64,000 nt of DNA, taken from positions 3,162,001-3,226,000 of the forward strand of contig JAULSN010000001.1 in NCBI GenBank assembly GCA_033439765.1, written 5' to 3'. Below, one piece after another: positions 1 to 10,642 of this stretch; the stretch's first letter is position 1; every line of letters starts with the position of its first letter. This stretch comes from Lasiosphaeria ovina (lineage: Eukaryota > Ascomycota > Sordariomycetes > Sordariales > Lasiosphaeriaceae). The position numbers and the translations under genes were made by a program. The notes under the pieces are model-generated. The model worked only from the letters and a program-made list of their open reading frames with translations, ran no database searches and was not told the DNA's origin.

Positions 1-48
1 ATCAATACAGCAGAAGTCTGCTTAACCCTTGCCCCTAATGCATGAGTT

Positions 49-271
49 GGCGGAAGACTTTCCAAAATCTGAACGGCATTACTTACTACCTTATTCGCCA
101 TTTGAAGCAAGGAAAAGTACTCGACAGGGTGTTTTTGCGATGTTTCTTTGGTAAAACACCCCGACGAGTGTTTGTGTAACCGGGAGTTGAACTAGACGAA
201 GTCTCGGCCTACTTCTGATTCATCCACTTTCATTGGTCCAGGTAGTCTTAAAAAGAGACCTGTTAGGCGTT
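49..271. repeat. Left copy of a diverged direct repeat
   Basis: This stretch aligns with 1687-1875 in the same orientation. Shared blocks include gactttcca(a)gatct, the segment around gtttgtg(t/c)aac, and a 20+ base run ending in cactttcattggtcca (about 222-240 here). Many differences are C/T or G/A transitions, as expected for old fungal repeats that have been through repeat-induced point mutation, but I did not count them. The two copies flank a 1.4-kb interior holding the small membrane-protein gene. This could be an LTR-like or large-duplication arrangement; no gag/pol or primer-binding site was seen. Confidence 0.7.
119..169. mobile_element. 51-bp inverted-repeat insertion inside the left direct repeat
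   Basis: The 17-base arms at 119-135 and 153-169 are inverted repeats with 15 of 17 positions matching (actcgacagggtgtttt against aaaacaccccgacgagt). The right-hand copy of the surrounding repeat (around 1770) lacks this segment and reads straight through, so it acts as an empty site. AGT occurs at 116-118 and again at 167-169, consistent with a 3-bp target duplication. It is too short to code for anything. It may be a tiny foldback element or a hairpin insertion. Confidence 0.5.
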
Positions 272-823
272 ATATCACTTTATGTCGGAATACTGTATCC
301 CAATACCACGTCTATGCTGCAGCTATGTCTGATATTCTTTCGGGCTGCCTGGTTTTTGTCTACTTCTACACACGTAATCACGTACGATTGATGCTACTGT
401 CTAGAAGACCGTGCACGTCATCGTCTTCGATGTCTCGAGCCCAATCCGATCGCCCTTGAGCCTCCGCTGCCGCATCAACGGTTCAGACGATGGGCCCAGC
501 AAGCGTCAGCAAGAACATAGACGCCGCCGTCGTCGGCTTAGGCCGCTACAGCGTCGATGCATACGATAGATATACTGGCCTTTTTGGACGGGAGGGCGGT
601 ATATACCACGCTAGTTCTACCAACTCTAACCTTTTGCCATCCAGCACGGAAGGCGCTACGGGAAACGTGTGAGGAAAGACGTAAAACTTTGTCGGGCCCA
701 GAGCAATTCTCTTCTTTTTTTTCCCCTTCAGCATCTCATCATAGCCGGCTTGTAAGTATACGTCCCATCTCTATCTTTTCAATTAAATTCTCTTTTACTT
801 TTCTTTTCTTCAACATCTTCATT

Positions 824-1229
824 ATGGTCGCATTGTAAGTACCTGATCCCATTTCCCTTCATCACCCCATTCCATCAACATATGTCTCTCTCCCCCTCTC
901 CAAACTACGCCATCTAGTTCGAACAACAACTACAGTCGACTTCTTTCAGCATTCGTCACTATTTCTTGTGCCTTACAAGATAAGGATGCGCTAATGCGTG
1001 GATAGTTTTCAACGACCAGATACCGACGTCGAAGCCTGTCTTTGCTGTGGTACCAAGTAAGCTTCCCTAACTGCCATCAACCCAGTCCTGGACCTGACAA
1101 TGGACTAGCAACTACCGCCAGCGAGTTCACAGCATTCTCAAGCTTTTATACATCATTGTTGTCGGCGTAGCCCTCGGGGTCATAGTCTTTTGTGTCTCAC
1201 GGATCCATTTCTACCTCCGCCTGGGTTAA
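824..1229 (+). CDS. Small single-pass membrane protein, 60 aa, three exons (unrecognised)
   Basis: Exons are 824-834, 1006-1056 and 1109-1229, with introns 835-1005 (GTAAGT...TAG, CTAATG branch site just upstream) and 1057-1108 (GTAAGC...TAG, CTGAC branch site). Phases 2 and 2 close to an open frame of 61 codons including TAA. The product starts MVAFFQRPDTD, has a cysteine cluster CLCCG around residues 15-20, a basic NYRQR stretch, then a hydrophobic helix of about 20 residues (IIVVGVALGVIVFCV), and ends HFYLRLG. A type II/III small membrane protein is inferred. The leader is pyrimidine-rich, as in fungal promoters. I do not recognise the family. The frame is open upstream to 557, so a longer N terminus cannot be excluded. 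The last two exons have a degenerate copy immediately downstream. Confidence 0.5.
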
Positions 1230-1238
1230 ATCGATTAG

Positions 1239-1553
1239 CTCACGACCGCCTCCCGATTCAGACATCGAAGCCCACCTTTGCTGTATTATCAAATGTAAGC
1301 TTCCCTAACCAACCCCTCACCCTAGCCCTAGCCCTGGACCTAACCCTGGATTAGCAACTATCGCCAGCGAATTCACAGCATTGCTAAGCTATTATGCAGC
1401 ATTATTCGTGGTTCTTCGGCAAAATGTTATGGTATGCTGGCGATGTCCAGCCAGAACGCTTGCGACCCACAGGCGAAAGCCTTACGTAACGGCTACCATG
1501 TATATTTAGCCTGCAGATTAGCTACGCCTCTATCTCTTCCGTTCTTCGCATAA
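1239..1553 (+). pseudogene. Degenerate tandem copy of exons 2-3 of the small membrane-protein gene
   Basis: The region 1239-1294 repeats exon 2 of the upstream gene (shared coding for D-(V/I)-EA and LCC). It has the same ...TTAG acceptor and GTAAGCTTCCCTAAC donor/intron start. 1355 onward repeats exon 3 (NYRQR(V/I)HSI). The copied exon 2 is 56 nt instead of 51, so it splices into a different frame of exon 3 than the original. The transmembrane-coding segment is altered and one frame stays open to the TAA at 1551-1553. It lacks its own obvious start codon. It may be a broken duplicate, or alternative exons reached from the exon at 824-834. Confidence 0.5.
1303..1348. repeat. Telomere-like degenerate CCCTAA/CCCTAG tract
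   Basis: The intron-like spacer of the duplicated exon pair carries CCCTAACC, CCCTAGCCCTAGCCC and CCTAACCC units, resembling degenerate copies of the fungal telomere unit TTAGGG (read on the minus strand). The matching intron in the upstream copy (1057-1108) lacks these extra units. Confidence 0.5.
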
Positions 1554-1686
1554 TAACAAATCCATTTGCCTAGTCCTTGGTACGGTGCCGTGATCGAAGT
1601 AAATAAACCGCTTTATTAGGTGGTTTTTTTTTGGAGGAGAGATAGGATAGGGACTCTAATCCTTTAATGATAATTGCCTTAGTTAG

Positions 1687-1875
1687 CCCGGGACTTTCCA
1701 AGATCTAAACAGCATTTCCACCTACTTATCTAATGTTATGGCTCCCGTTCGCCTTTCAGAGCAAGGCAAAGTGTTTGTGCAACTGGGCGTTAAACTAGAG
1801 TTCATCCCGATCCACTTTTAGATTCATCCACTTTCATTGGTCCAACCAACGCCAAAAAGAGACTCTTGGGCGTTT
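1687..1875. repeat. Right copy of the diverged direct repeat
   Basis: Partner of 49-271, same orientation, lacking the 51-bp hairpin insertion. The best-conserved part is gattcatccactttcattg and the following AAAAAGAGAC. From 1876 to 2164 I see no further gene; this stretch lies downstream of the minus-strand Cdc6 gene and probably contains its 3' UTR. Confidence 0.65.
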
Positions 1876-2164
1876 CGGATACACATACCGAGATAATCCG
1901 TATTCACTACAATAACTAGGCAATAAACGAGACAGAAGTTCAGACTCAACTTGTTCAATGCTCAAGGAAGTGGAATCTGAATTACACCGGTACAACTTCA
2001 TATCGGAATACTTCCTGAGCAGAAAAACACAAAACTACCCAACCCTTTATCCATGCATGGCACTCAAGGCCCAAAAGAACTCCGCCCAATGATGCCCCCA
2101 AACAATGCGCCTCACAAGCCTGCGTACGCAAATCCAGACAGTCGTGTTTTCCAAGAAACACACA

Positions 2165-4179
2165 TTAATAGTCCAACGCCTCGCCGCTCAAGATGCTCCG
2201 CAAAATTCCCACGCCTAATCCCTCAACAGCTTGCTCCATCTCCTTTTCCCCGACACAGCTGGCGACGCGCTTCTCGTCCGCGAGCCCATGCACATTGGCA
2301 AAAATGCCCTTTCGCCGTCTCCGGCCCGGCGTCTGGAGCACCGCAAACGACCCTGTCTTGCCGTCTACGGCAGAGATAAGCGACAGTGTCTCCAGACTCC
2401 CCACCACCTCCCGAAACTCGGAGCTCGATAGCGGGTGCAACACCGAGTCTCGCGTGCAAAGAAGGCCGTAGGCGTCGTAAAGGACCTTGACCGTAGGGGC
2501 GGCAATCTGCGACTTGGATGGTGTTGCTGCGGCAGCTGCTGCCGCTGCTTGCGCCGCTCGATTCCTCTGCTCGATCGCTATCAGCGAGCACAACGCTGCC
2601 TTTTGCTGGAGGTTGAGCGTCTTCAGTCGCTGGTTCGTTCCGTTGCTGAATGCGGCCGCAGTCACCTTGTTGAGGTGGGCAATGGTGACACGCGGCGCAT
2701 TTTCCACGGTCAAACTCTGCAGTGAATTCATCAAGGCAGTTGACACGGTTTGGGGAGAACCGGGCCTTGAAGCTAGGTTCTTGTTTTCGCCTAGCACCTT
2801 CCTCGTCGGGCTCATCTGCAAAAGCTGCTCTTTGACCTCGTTTTCGTGCTTCAACCGCGTCTCGTTCTCCACCAGATCCAGGGCTCGCCGACACACCTCA
2901 AAAGCCCTACGCAAGTCTCCGGTCTGGGTCGACACCTTCCGAGAGCACAACTCAACGGCCGCGGGGTGGAAGAAAGGGATGAAGTCTGGCGTCGCAGTGT
3001 CTTTGGGCATTAGGCTCTTGAGGCGTGTCGTGATGATTCTCTTAACCTGCAGTGCCGAGTATGGCAGAAACGGGAGCAGTTCCGGCTTGAGGTTCCGAGA
3101 CTTGAGACGGGGAAGGAACCTGTCTGTGAGGTCCAGGGCGTTGGCGATTCCCACCAAAGCAAGCCGCGAAGTCTTTTGCAGAGACCACTCAAAGACGCGG
3201 TACAGACTCTCTGGGTCCAGTGTCAAGATGTGGTCGATCTCGTCCAGCACAACCAAAAACACGTCCTTGGTTTTCCTCTTGAGCACGAACAGCTTCTGCA
3301 GCGCCGCCACCATGTCGCTCTCTGACAGGCCGGACTCCCCGCCGAGCTGGTCGAGCAGTGTCAGGTATAGATCCTTTGATGACTTGATGCTCATGCAGTT
3401 GACGTATGCTTTGCGGACGAAGCCGGCCGATTGCGAGACCGCCTCCTGTGTGACTTCATTGACCATGGCGCTCTTCCCGGTCCCGGGCGGCCCGCTAACG
3501 TAGAGGCACCCGCTGGGGTGGGCGTTGGCGCAGCGACCGACAAACTCCCTCAGCTGACACCGCTCTTCATCGCGACCGATCAGTTGGCCCGGGTCGGCGC
3601 TGCGCGAGAAGAGCTGTCTCGCCTGGTGATAGACTGTCTGGCATGCTGAAGGCGTGAGGGGTGTTTGGGGTGTCATGCGCCTCGAAAGCTTGCCCACGGT
3701 CATGACTCGATGCCGCGGGGTGGTGGCAGCTTTGGCGAAGACATCGTAGTGACGCGGAGTGGAGGGCGTGACGGGAGCAACGGTCGCTGCAACAGTCCGT
3801 CATTAGCAAAAAACACTCGTCCGGCGTATTGGGAAACAACTTACCACTTTTGACCGGGCTGGAAAGTGAGACGCGCCGAGCGATCGGCTTGAAAGACGTC
3901 GACTCGACAGACTCGGGCGAGTCGCACAAAGGCTGCTGGTTTTCCTGGTCCTCGACATCGTAATCAACGGCGATTATCACGGGAGGGGTGTTCTCGTCGT
4001 CGAATTTGGAGGGAGAACTTCGGACAGAGCGTCTCGGACGCTTCGCGGGGAGAGCTTGGAGCAATTCTGACTCTGGAGCAAGACAGGGTCAGTTGTGGTT
4101 CGCAGCTGCACCGGAAACCGAGAAACTCACCAGCGCCTCGTGTGCTCCTAGTCCTCTTTCCCAAAGTTGCAGACGCCAT
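2165..4179 (-). CDS. cdc6: Cdc6/Cdc18 DNA replication licensing ATPase
   Basis: Loads the MCM2-7 helicase onto ORC-bound origins in G1. Three exons on the minus strand: 4179-4131, 4066-3845 and 3786-2165, giving 630 aa. Both introns are GT-AG (GTGAGT and GTAAGT donors) and phases close. The N-terminal 150 residues are rich in CDK-type sites (SSPSK, LSSPVK, TTPRHR, TPQTPLTPS), the usual means of restricting Cdc6 to G1. The AAA+ core has Walker A GPPGTGKS at about 189-196, Walker B VVLDEID at about 270-275, and sensor/arginine region RAFEVCRRALDL. The C terminus forms the expected winged-helix region, with an alanine run near its start. Orc1 is the main alternative, but there is no BAH domain and the length suits Cdc6. 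Divergent from the MoCo sulfurase gene. Confidence 0.93.
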
Positions 4180-4841
4180 ATTGTACAAGAAAGCAAGGCA
4201 GCGACGTTGACAATGACAATACGAGAAGGAGTGATGAGCGATCTTGGCTGTCAGGGTGGGAGGAGAGGCCGAGCATTGAAGAAGGTGCAGTTGAGAGTCG
4301 ACGGGAGGAGAGTCGAGACCCGCTTGTCCACTAAGAATCCTGAATTCCGTCGCGCCTGCTCCCTGGTCGAACGCGACGCTGGGCCAGGTGGGCCGGGCAG
4401 ACGCGCCTGCCAAGCGCGTTCAATTAAAACCGCGAGCCCCTGGCAAGTGAATTGGGTGGCTGGGTGGCTTGTTTCGCGTCTGTGGCTTGAACCGTAGTGC
4501 AATGTGGCGCTGCAGCTTTGATGGCCCCACCACCCCCACTTCCCCACACGCAGGGAGGCCAAGCTGACTTGAGATGGAAGCAGGCGATCTCCGCCGTCAC
4601 CAAACGGCGCCAACGGCGGGTTGGTTGAGCCATGGGCTTCAACAAACATGGGCAAGCTCGGCTTGCACGCGACCATTGTCATCCTTCTAATCGCGCATCA
4701 GTAATACTGTATTCTTTAACCTCTGCCACTTCCCCAATGTCGCAGCCAAGGCCCTTTGGTTTATTAGCAGACGAGGAACAATTGGCACCAACCCGCCGTC
4801 GCTCTCGTGCTCACGTTGGCTGAAAGAAAGCAAGTGGCAAA
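4180..4841. promoter_or_regulatory. Divergent intergenic region between cdc6 and the MoCo sulfurase gene
   Basis: 662 bp between two divergent start codons, so it should hold both promoters. No perfect MCB box (ACGCGT) was found by eye, although several GCGCG/CGCGTC fragments occur (about 4380-4485). No further gene is supportable here. Confidence 0.6.
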
Positions 4842-7416
4842 ATGGCGACCTTCGACTCTCCAGCAGGCGCTGGCTACAATATTGCTATTGAGACTCTCAG
4901 AGATGAGGAGTATCCAATGCTGCAGGGTGGGTTACTGGTAACTACCAACCTAGGTAGCACTTTGGGAGAAGCTCTGACCTTGATGCTCACCGCCGCCAGC
5001 AGGGTCCGTTTATCTCGACCATGCCGGCACCACCCCGTACGCCAAGTCCTTGATGGACAGGTTCGCGCAAGACATGACGACGAACCTCTTTGGGAACCCG
5101 CACTCGGCCTCAGCCTCTTCGCAGCTGTCGACGTTGCGCATCGAAGATGTCCGCCTTCGCGTGCTCCAGTTCTTCAACGCCGACCCCGCCGACTTCGACG
5201 TCGTGTTTGTCGCCAACGCGACGGCCGGCATCAAGCTCGTCGTCGATGCGATGCGGTGTCTCCCCGGCGGCTTCGACTACGTCTACCACCGGGACAGCCA
5301 CACCAGCCTTGTCGGAGCTCGGGAAGAGGCTCGAAATAGTGTCTGCGTCGACGACTGTGGGGTCCAGGACTGGCTTGCTGGAACTAGTCCCCTCGGCGCC
5401 GATGCCACAAGCGCCGCCACCTTGTTTGCGTATCCCGCGCAGTCGAATATGGACGGCCGCCGGTTGCCGTTGAGCTGGGCCGCGCAGCTGGGCCAGAACA
5501 GGGCGGCCCATGTCAACAGGACCTATACTTTGCTGGACGCTGCTGCGCTCGTCTGCTCCTCGCCGCTCGACCTCAGCTGCGCCGACACGGCCCCAGACTT
5601 CACTGTGATGAGCTTCTATAAGGTTTTTGGGTTTCCGGATCTGGGAGCTCTGCTTGTCCGGCGCGGGGCAGAAGACGTGTTCGCGTCGAGGAGGTATTTT
5701 GGTGGCGGCACTGTCGATATGGTGGTCTGCTTGAAGGAGCGGTGGCATGCCCCAAAGAGCCAGTTCTTGCACGAGCGCCTCGAAGACGGGACACTGCCGG
5801 TCCACAGCATAATAGCACTGGACGCAGCCTTCGATGTTCACAAGCAACTTTTTGGCTTGATGCGAGACGTGGCGGCGCACACGGGGTTTCTGGCAAAGAG
5901 ACTATACGACGGGCTCGGGTCACTGCAACACGGGAACGGGGAACCAGTTTGTGTTCTATATTCCTTAGATCCCGCGCCACCTACTGCCGGCGCTGTTGGA
6001 AATGGGCCAATGCTGGCTTTCAATATCCGCAACAGCTTTGGCGCGTGGGCGAGCTTGGCCGAGGTCGAGAAGCTCGCAACTCTCAAGCAGTTCCACATCC
6101 GTACAGGCGGCGTCTGCAACCCAGGGGGCATTGCGTCGGCGCTCGGTCTAGAGCCGTGGGAAATGAGGCAGAACTTTAGCGCCGGCTTTCGCTGTGGAAC
6201 GGACAATGACATCATGGCCGGGAAGCCAACCGGCGTCATCCGAGCAAGTCTAGGAGCAATGAGTACCATCTCGGACGTGGACAAATTCGTGGGGTTTGTG
6301 TCCGAGTTTTATCGGGAAGAATGCGTAGTTCCACAAAGTGCCCCAGCGCCGGCGTTGAGGCCCCGAGACGCGCCTTCTTCCCATCTCTACGTCCACGACA
6401 TCTTGGTCTACCCCATCAAGAGCTGCGGCGGATTCCAAGTTCCCGAGGGGGTGGATTGGGAGGTCAGACCGGAGGGTCTTGCATGGGATAGAGAGTGGTG
6501 CTTGGTGCACCAAGGCTCGGGCCAAGCGCTGAGCCAGAAACGACACCCCCAGATGGCCCTCGTCCGGCCGTCGCTAGATTTTGACCGAGGCGAGCTCCGG
6601 GTAACATTTGCAGGACCTATCCCGCGTCATTTACCACGCGGAGTCGTGTTGCCGCTGTCCAAAAACCCAAAGGTGTTTCAGTCGCCCGAGTCGTTTCGAT
6701 GGCGTTCGTCGCGGGTGTGCGGCGAGGAGATATTGGCGCAGACGTATGCGTCGCCGGAAATCAACGTTTTTTTCACAGGGGTCCTGGGGGTGCCGTGTGC
6801 GCTGGCGCGGTTTCCTGCCGGCGGGCAAGGTAAGAGCATGCGGCACTCCAAGGCGCACCTGCAAAACCACCAGCTGCCCGCAGGGTCTCGGAGCCGGCCC
6901 GTCCGCATCCCCGGGTCCTTTCCCGACCCGGTGCCGCCGTCGCCTCCCGACTCGGACTCGGAGAAGGCGGAGCAGCGGATCCTGCTGTCCAACGAGAGCC
7001 CGATCCTGGCCATCAGTATGGCCAGCCTCGATGCCCTCAACCGGGAGATCGCCGAGGCCGGGGGCAGGGCGGTGTCGGCCACCGTGTTCCGTGCGAACAT
7101 GGCCATCGCGTCGTCGGACCCTGGGGCTGCGCCGCCGTATGCCGAGGACAGCTGGCGGCGGCTGCGCGTGGGCGGGCGGCACGACTTTGCGATGCTGGGC
7201 GCGTGCAGGCGCTGCCACATGGTGTGCATCAACCAGGAGACGGCCGAGAAGAGCGAGGAGCCGTTTGTCACGCTGTCTAAGACGAGGCGGTTCGACGGCA
7301 AGGTGTTCTTCGGCACGCACATGTGCTATAGCGCGCCGGCGGCGGCGCAGGCGCTGACGAGGGACGCGCAGTGCCCGACGATCCGAGTGGGCGACGCGGT
7401 AGAGCCGGGGTGGTGA
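4842..7416 (+). CDS. hxB: Molybdenum cofactor sulfurase
   Basis: Adds the terminal sulfur to the molybdenum cofactor of xanthine dehydrogenase and aldehyde oxidase, using cysteine as donor. Exons 4842-4926 and 5003-7416 (intron GTGGGT...CAG, 76 bp) give 832 aa, the usual fungal length. The N-terminal class V aminotransferase (NifS-like) domain begins after YLDHAGTTPY. The PLP lysine is expected in SFYKVFGFPDLGALL (about K235). The persulfide cysteine is expected in TGGVCNPGG (about C400). The C-terminal MOSC part starts at about residue 490 (ILVYPIKSCGG) and runs to the stop. A Ser/Pro/Asp-rich linker near residues 625-650 interrupts the MOSC half. The start sits in a good context (GGCAAAATGG). 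Identification is by family motifs; in Aspergillus nidulans the orthologue is hxB. Confidence 0.93.
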
Positions 7417-8461
7417 GTGTATTTTAACTGGTGTTTGGTGTTTGGCGTTTGAAGTAGACGTTGGATATTGTGTACATACGGGATACGCAACCAATGCTGA
7501 AATGTGCTATCCTCTCCAAGGGCAACCTTGCCGCGAGTTCCGCCGTGGGGGGTTACACTACCAAGGTTATACCCAGACCGACCAGATCTCCATTGCATGG
7601 CATCTGTATGTGCGGATAGGGCTGCACCAATTTCTGGTCCACTAATAGGTACGGGGGGTTTTCGCTCCACTGCTGCAACGAGGATCGGCGCAATCGTCGA
7701 ACAATGAACGGCTCCCTATGTTTGCCTGCTAACTAAATTGCACGTTTGTCTAGATCCGGTCTCCTACGTATGGACTCGTCCTTTTGGAGAAGGACAAACA
7801 GACTAACAACAAAAGACGGTGTATGCCCTGTTTGTTTGGGCATGGAAGTTTTCGGGAGTGATGATGATGTGATCGGGTGATCGACAGTGCATCCATCCCC
7901 GTTACAGATCGAAACCCTGGAACTACACCAACATTCGTGTGCGTATACACACTGCATACTGCGTACTGTGTGTAATTAAGAGCTGAAATGGATGATCTTT
8001 CGGAATTACGCACACTACCTACGATTTTTGTATTTTATTTTTCTTTCAGTTTCCGCTATTGCCATTTCTATTGGTAACCTTACTCAAGCTGTGCAGGGTT
8101 GTTGGCCCTGGCGTCGCCCCAATCAATAATTGGACTTCCGGAAGACGTGGCGGTTTCCGTGGAACATGCCACAGTGTGCAGTTTTCTTTTAGTGGCATTG
8201 TGTGTTGTTCCCTTTCTCTCTTTTCTTTTTTTCTTTGTTTCTTGCTCTTTTTCCCGGATTTTCTGGGCTGCTTCTTACTTTGCTGCGGCAAGCAAGCAGC
8301 CTTTGGGTTTTTTTCTTCATTGTTTACTTGCCTAACACAACCCCCCTGACTAGACAGAACTCAACGTTTTCCATTGGGAATTATGCTGGTTTTGGGCATT
8401 CCCCTTTCCTTTCTTTGCCATAAAACCACAATCCGGGAGGAGTGGATCTCACCATTTCACA
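7417..8461. other. Intergenic, no gene seen
   Basis: 3' region of the MoCo sulfurase and upstream region of the acyltransferase-like gene. The proximal 250 bp (about 8190-8340) are strongly pyrimidine-rich on the plus strand, a common fungal core-promoter feature. Short open frames here show no recognisable protein. Confidence 0.6.
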
Positions 8462-10287
8462 ATGTCGGCGGCGGCGTGGGCGGCGTGGGCAGCGATGGGC
8501 GTTGCTGCTGACGGCAGCAGTTCTAGACCAGGGCAAGGTGGAGGAGGACCCGACAGCCTGGGAGCGCACTACCAAGCGCAGTACCGGGCGACCTTTGGTG
8601 CGGCGGTGGCGGCGCAGCAGGCCAAGCCGCTGGTGGTGCCGTACGCAGTCACCGGCGCCGTCATCATCCCCGTGATGTACCTCAGCATACCCCACCGCAC
8701 CCGCCCCTGGCTGTACCGCCTGCGCTTCGCCGTCGCCGGCGCAGTGGTTGCGCTCAACGCCCGCGTGCTGGTCGCCGACGCCACGTCAGCCCGGAACCTG
8801 GCTGTCGCCTACGCCGTCGGCCTGATGCTCGCGTGGGGCACCATCTGGCCGCTGGCCATGCTGCTGCTACTGAAACCCCAGTTCACCGCTGCCCGGGTGC
8901 AGAAGAGAAAAAGGTCAGGTGCGGATGGCCGTGCTGTTGAGAAACCAGGGCCGGCCCGGGACGAGAGCATTGCCGCCGTTGCCGAAGCGTACGAGCATTA
9001 CTGGCAGCCGTTCCCCGAGGACGGCACCTTTCTCGACCGCCTCGACTGGGTCTGGGACTTTTACTCGTCGTTCAGGGGCGTGGGTAAGTAACCAATCCCC
9101 ATCCCCACCCCCATCTCCATCACCTTTTGAGTTGAGAGCACCCATCACATCTCCATCCCTCTCGGCATACGTCCAGACGAGAACGAACGACCAGCAAAGC
9201 TCACACAAAACCCACGCTAGGCTGGAACTGGGCCGTGAGAGTTCTCCCGGGGCCGCCGCACCCGAAGGAGAAACCACTGCCCGGCGGTGGCGACATCACG
9301 CAGGGCGAGCTGGCACGGCTCGACGCCATGCCGGTCGTATCACGCGCCGGCTTCCGCCGCATGACGACGCGCCGCGGCTTCGTGCGCGACCGCCTCGCCA
9401 ACATTGCGTGGTCGTACCTCGTGCTGGACGCGCTGTCCGTCGCCATGGCGCGGGACCCCTTTTTCGTCCTCGGGCCCGAGTACGAGTACGCGGTCGTCCA
9501 CCCGCTGCCGGCTGCCCTCGCCGCGCTCCCGCCGCCGGCCCTCGCGGTCTGGCGCAGCGCGTGCCCCGGCCTCGCCATCTTCGCCGCCATGTACTGCTAC
9601 GGGTGCACTTGGGAACTAACGCGGTTCTCCCTTAGTAGCCGCACATCAACAAACCGCGAGCTGTGGCGCTACCCATCCCTATTCGGCTCAGCAGCGAACG
9701 TGCTCGACCGCGGGCTAGCCGGCTTCTGGGGCGGGTTCTGGCACCAGAGCTTCCGGGTGGCCTTCTCAGCACCAGCAACATGGCTGGTCCGCGCCGGCTA
9801 CCTGCGCCCGGGGGGGCTGTCGACAAAAGCCGTCGAGGCCGTCGCCGCGTTCGCGCTGTCGGGCGCCCTGCACGCCGCCGGCTCGTTCTCGGCCGCGCCG
9901 CGCACGACCAGGCCGCTGCGCAACGTGCTCTTCTTTGTGCTCTCGGGCGCGGGCATCGTCGCGCAGACGGCCTTTTGCCGCTTCGTTCTGCCGCTGGTTG
10001 TGCGGAGACGGTGGTGGTGTCCCTCGCGCCCCGTCCGCCGCGTCGCCAACCTCGCCTACGCCCTCGCCTGGCTGCACGCTACGCGCTGGGCTTTTCTAGA
10101 CGACATGAGCCGCGCCGGCCTGTTCATCTACGCCCCCGTTCCCGCGTCGCCCATGCGTTTCCTCCTCGCCCGCTGCTGTGCTGGCTACTCCGGCGACGAG
10201 CACTGGTGGCGCTGGGATATGACCTATCTCCCGCGCTGGTACTGGTCGCCGGTTCATTGGTGGGAGAGCGGTATCGCGATAGGATAA
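8462..10287 (+). CDS. Wax-synthase-domain membrane acyltransferase (PF13813-like)
   Basis: Predicted polytopic membrane acyltransferase. Exons 8462-9083 and 9221-10287 (GTAAGT...TAG, 137 bp) give 562 aa. The splice joins FRGVG to WNWAV, reproducing the GVGWNW motif typical of fungal members. About eight hydrophobic segments are visible, for example VVPYAVTGAVIIPVMYLS, the segment near 110-135, and NLAYALAWL. The wax-synthase-type signature FWGGFWHQSFR lies at about 376 and LHAAGSF at about 424, carrying the two histidines expected near the active site. The C terminus is aromatic-rich (WHWW-type). Related proteins act in secondary-metabolite acetylation (Tri7-like) or lipid acylation. No biosynthetic cluster surrounds it, so the substrate is unknown. 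Very high GC. Confidence 0.8.
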
Positions 10288-10642
10288 GCCAGTTCAGCGT
10301 CTGGGGTGGGTAGTGATTTGGTTGTGTGTGTGTGAGTGTTATCTCGGTGCCTTGTCGAGAATAAGAGATGGTGATTGGTTGGATTTGGATTCGGTTTTGC
10401 ATCTCGCCAGGTGAGGCAAGTTCCGCGTGGCGTCTGGTTAATTTCACTGTAGAGAGATGGGCTCTGTTCGGAATCAGAGCATCAAAGAGAATGTGCAGCG
10501 CAAGCATAGAAGTTTTGGTTCTTGTCGAGACGTTCCCGGTGTGGTGACGTCCCAAGATACTTCAGTATTACAATTTACTACACGGGACAGACACACGACA
10601 GTGTCACCCCCATATCCTATCAAGACACAAGCCAGTAGATCC
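10288..10642. other. Convergent intergenic spacer
   Basis: 355 bp between the stop codons of the convergent acyltransferase and TERT genes, holding both 3' UTRs. A GT-rich stretch (ggttgtgtgtgtgtgagtgt, about 10320-10339) occurs. No gene is seen. Confidence 0.6.

Noticed and set aside
2487..3503. 338-codon plus-strand frame opposite cdc6
   Set aside because: Antisense shadow; the minus strand carries Walker A and B motifs and a closed exon structure.
6608..7494. Large overlapping frames on both strands within the MoCo sulfurase MOSC region
   Set aside because: Arg/Ala/Pro-rich shadow frames of a GC-rich exon; the sense frame is continuous from the aminotransferase domain.
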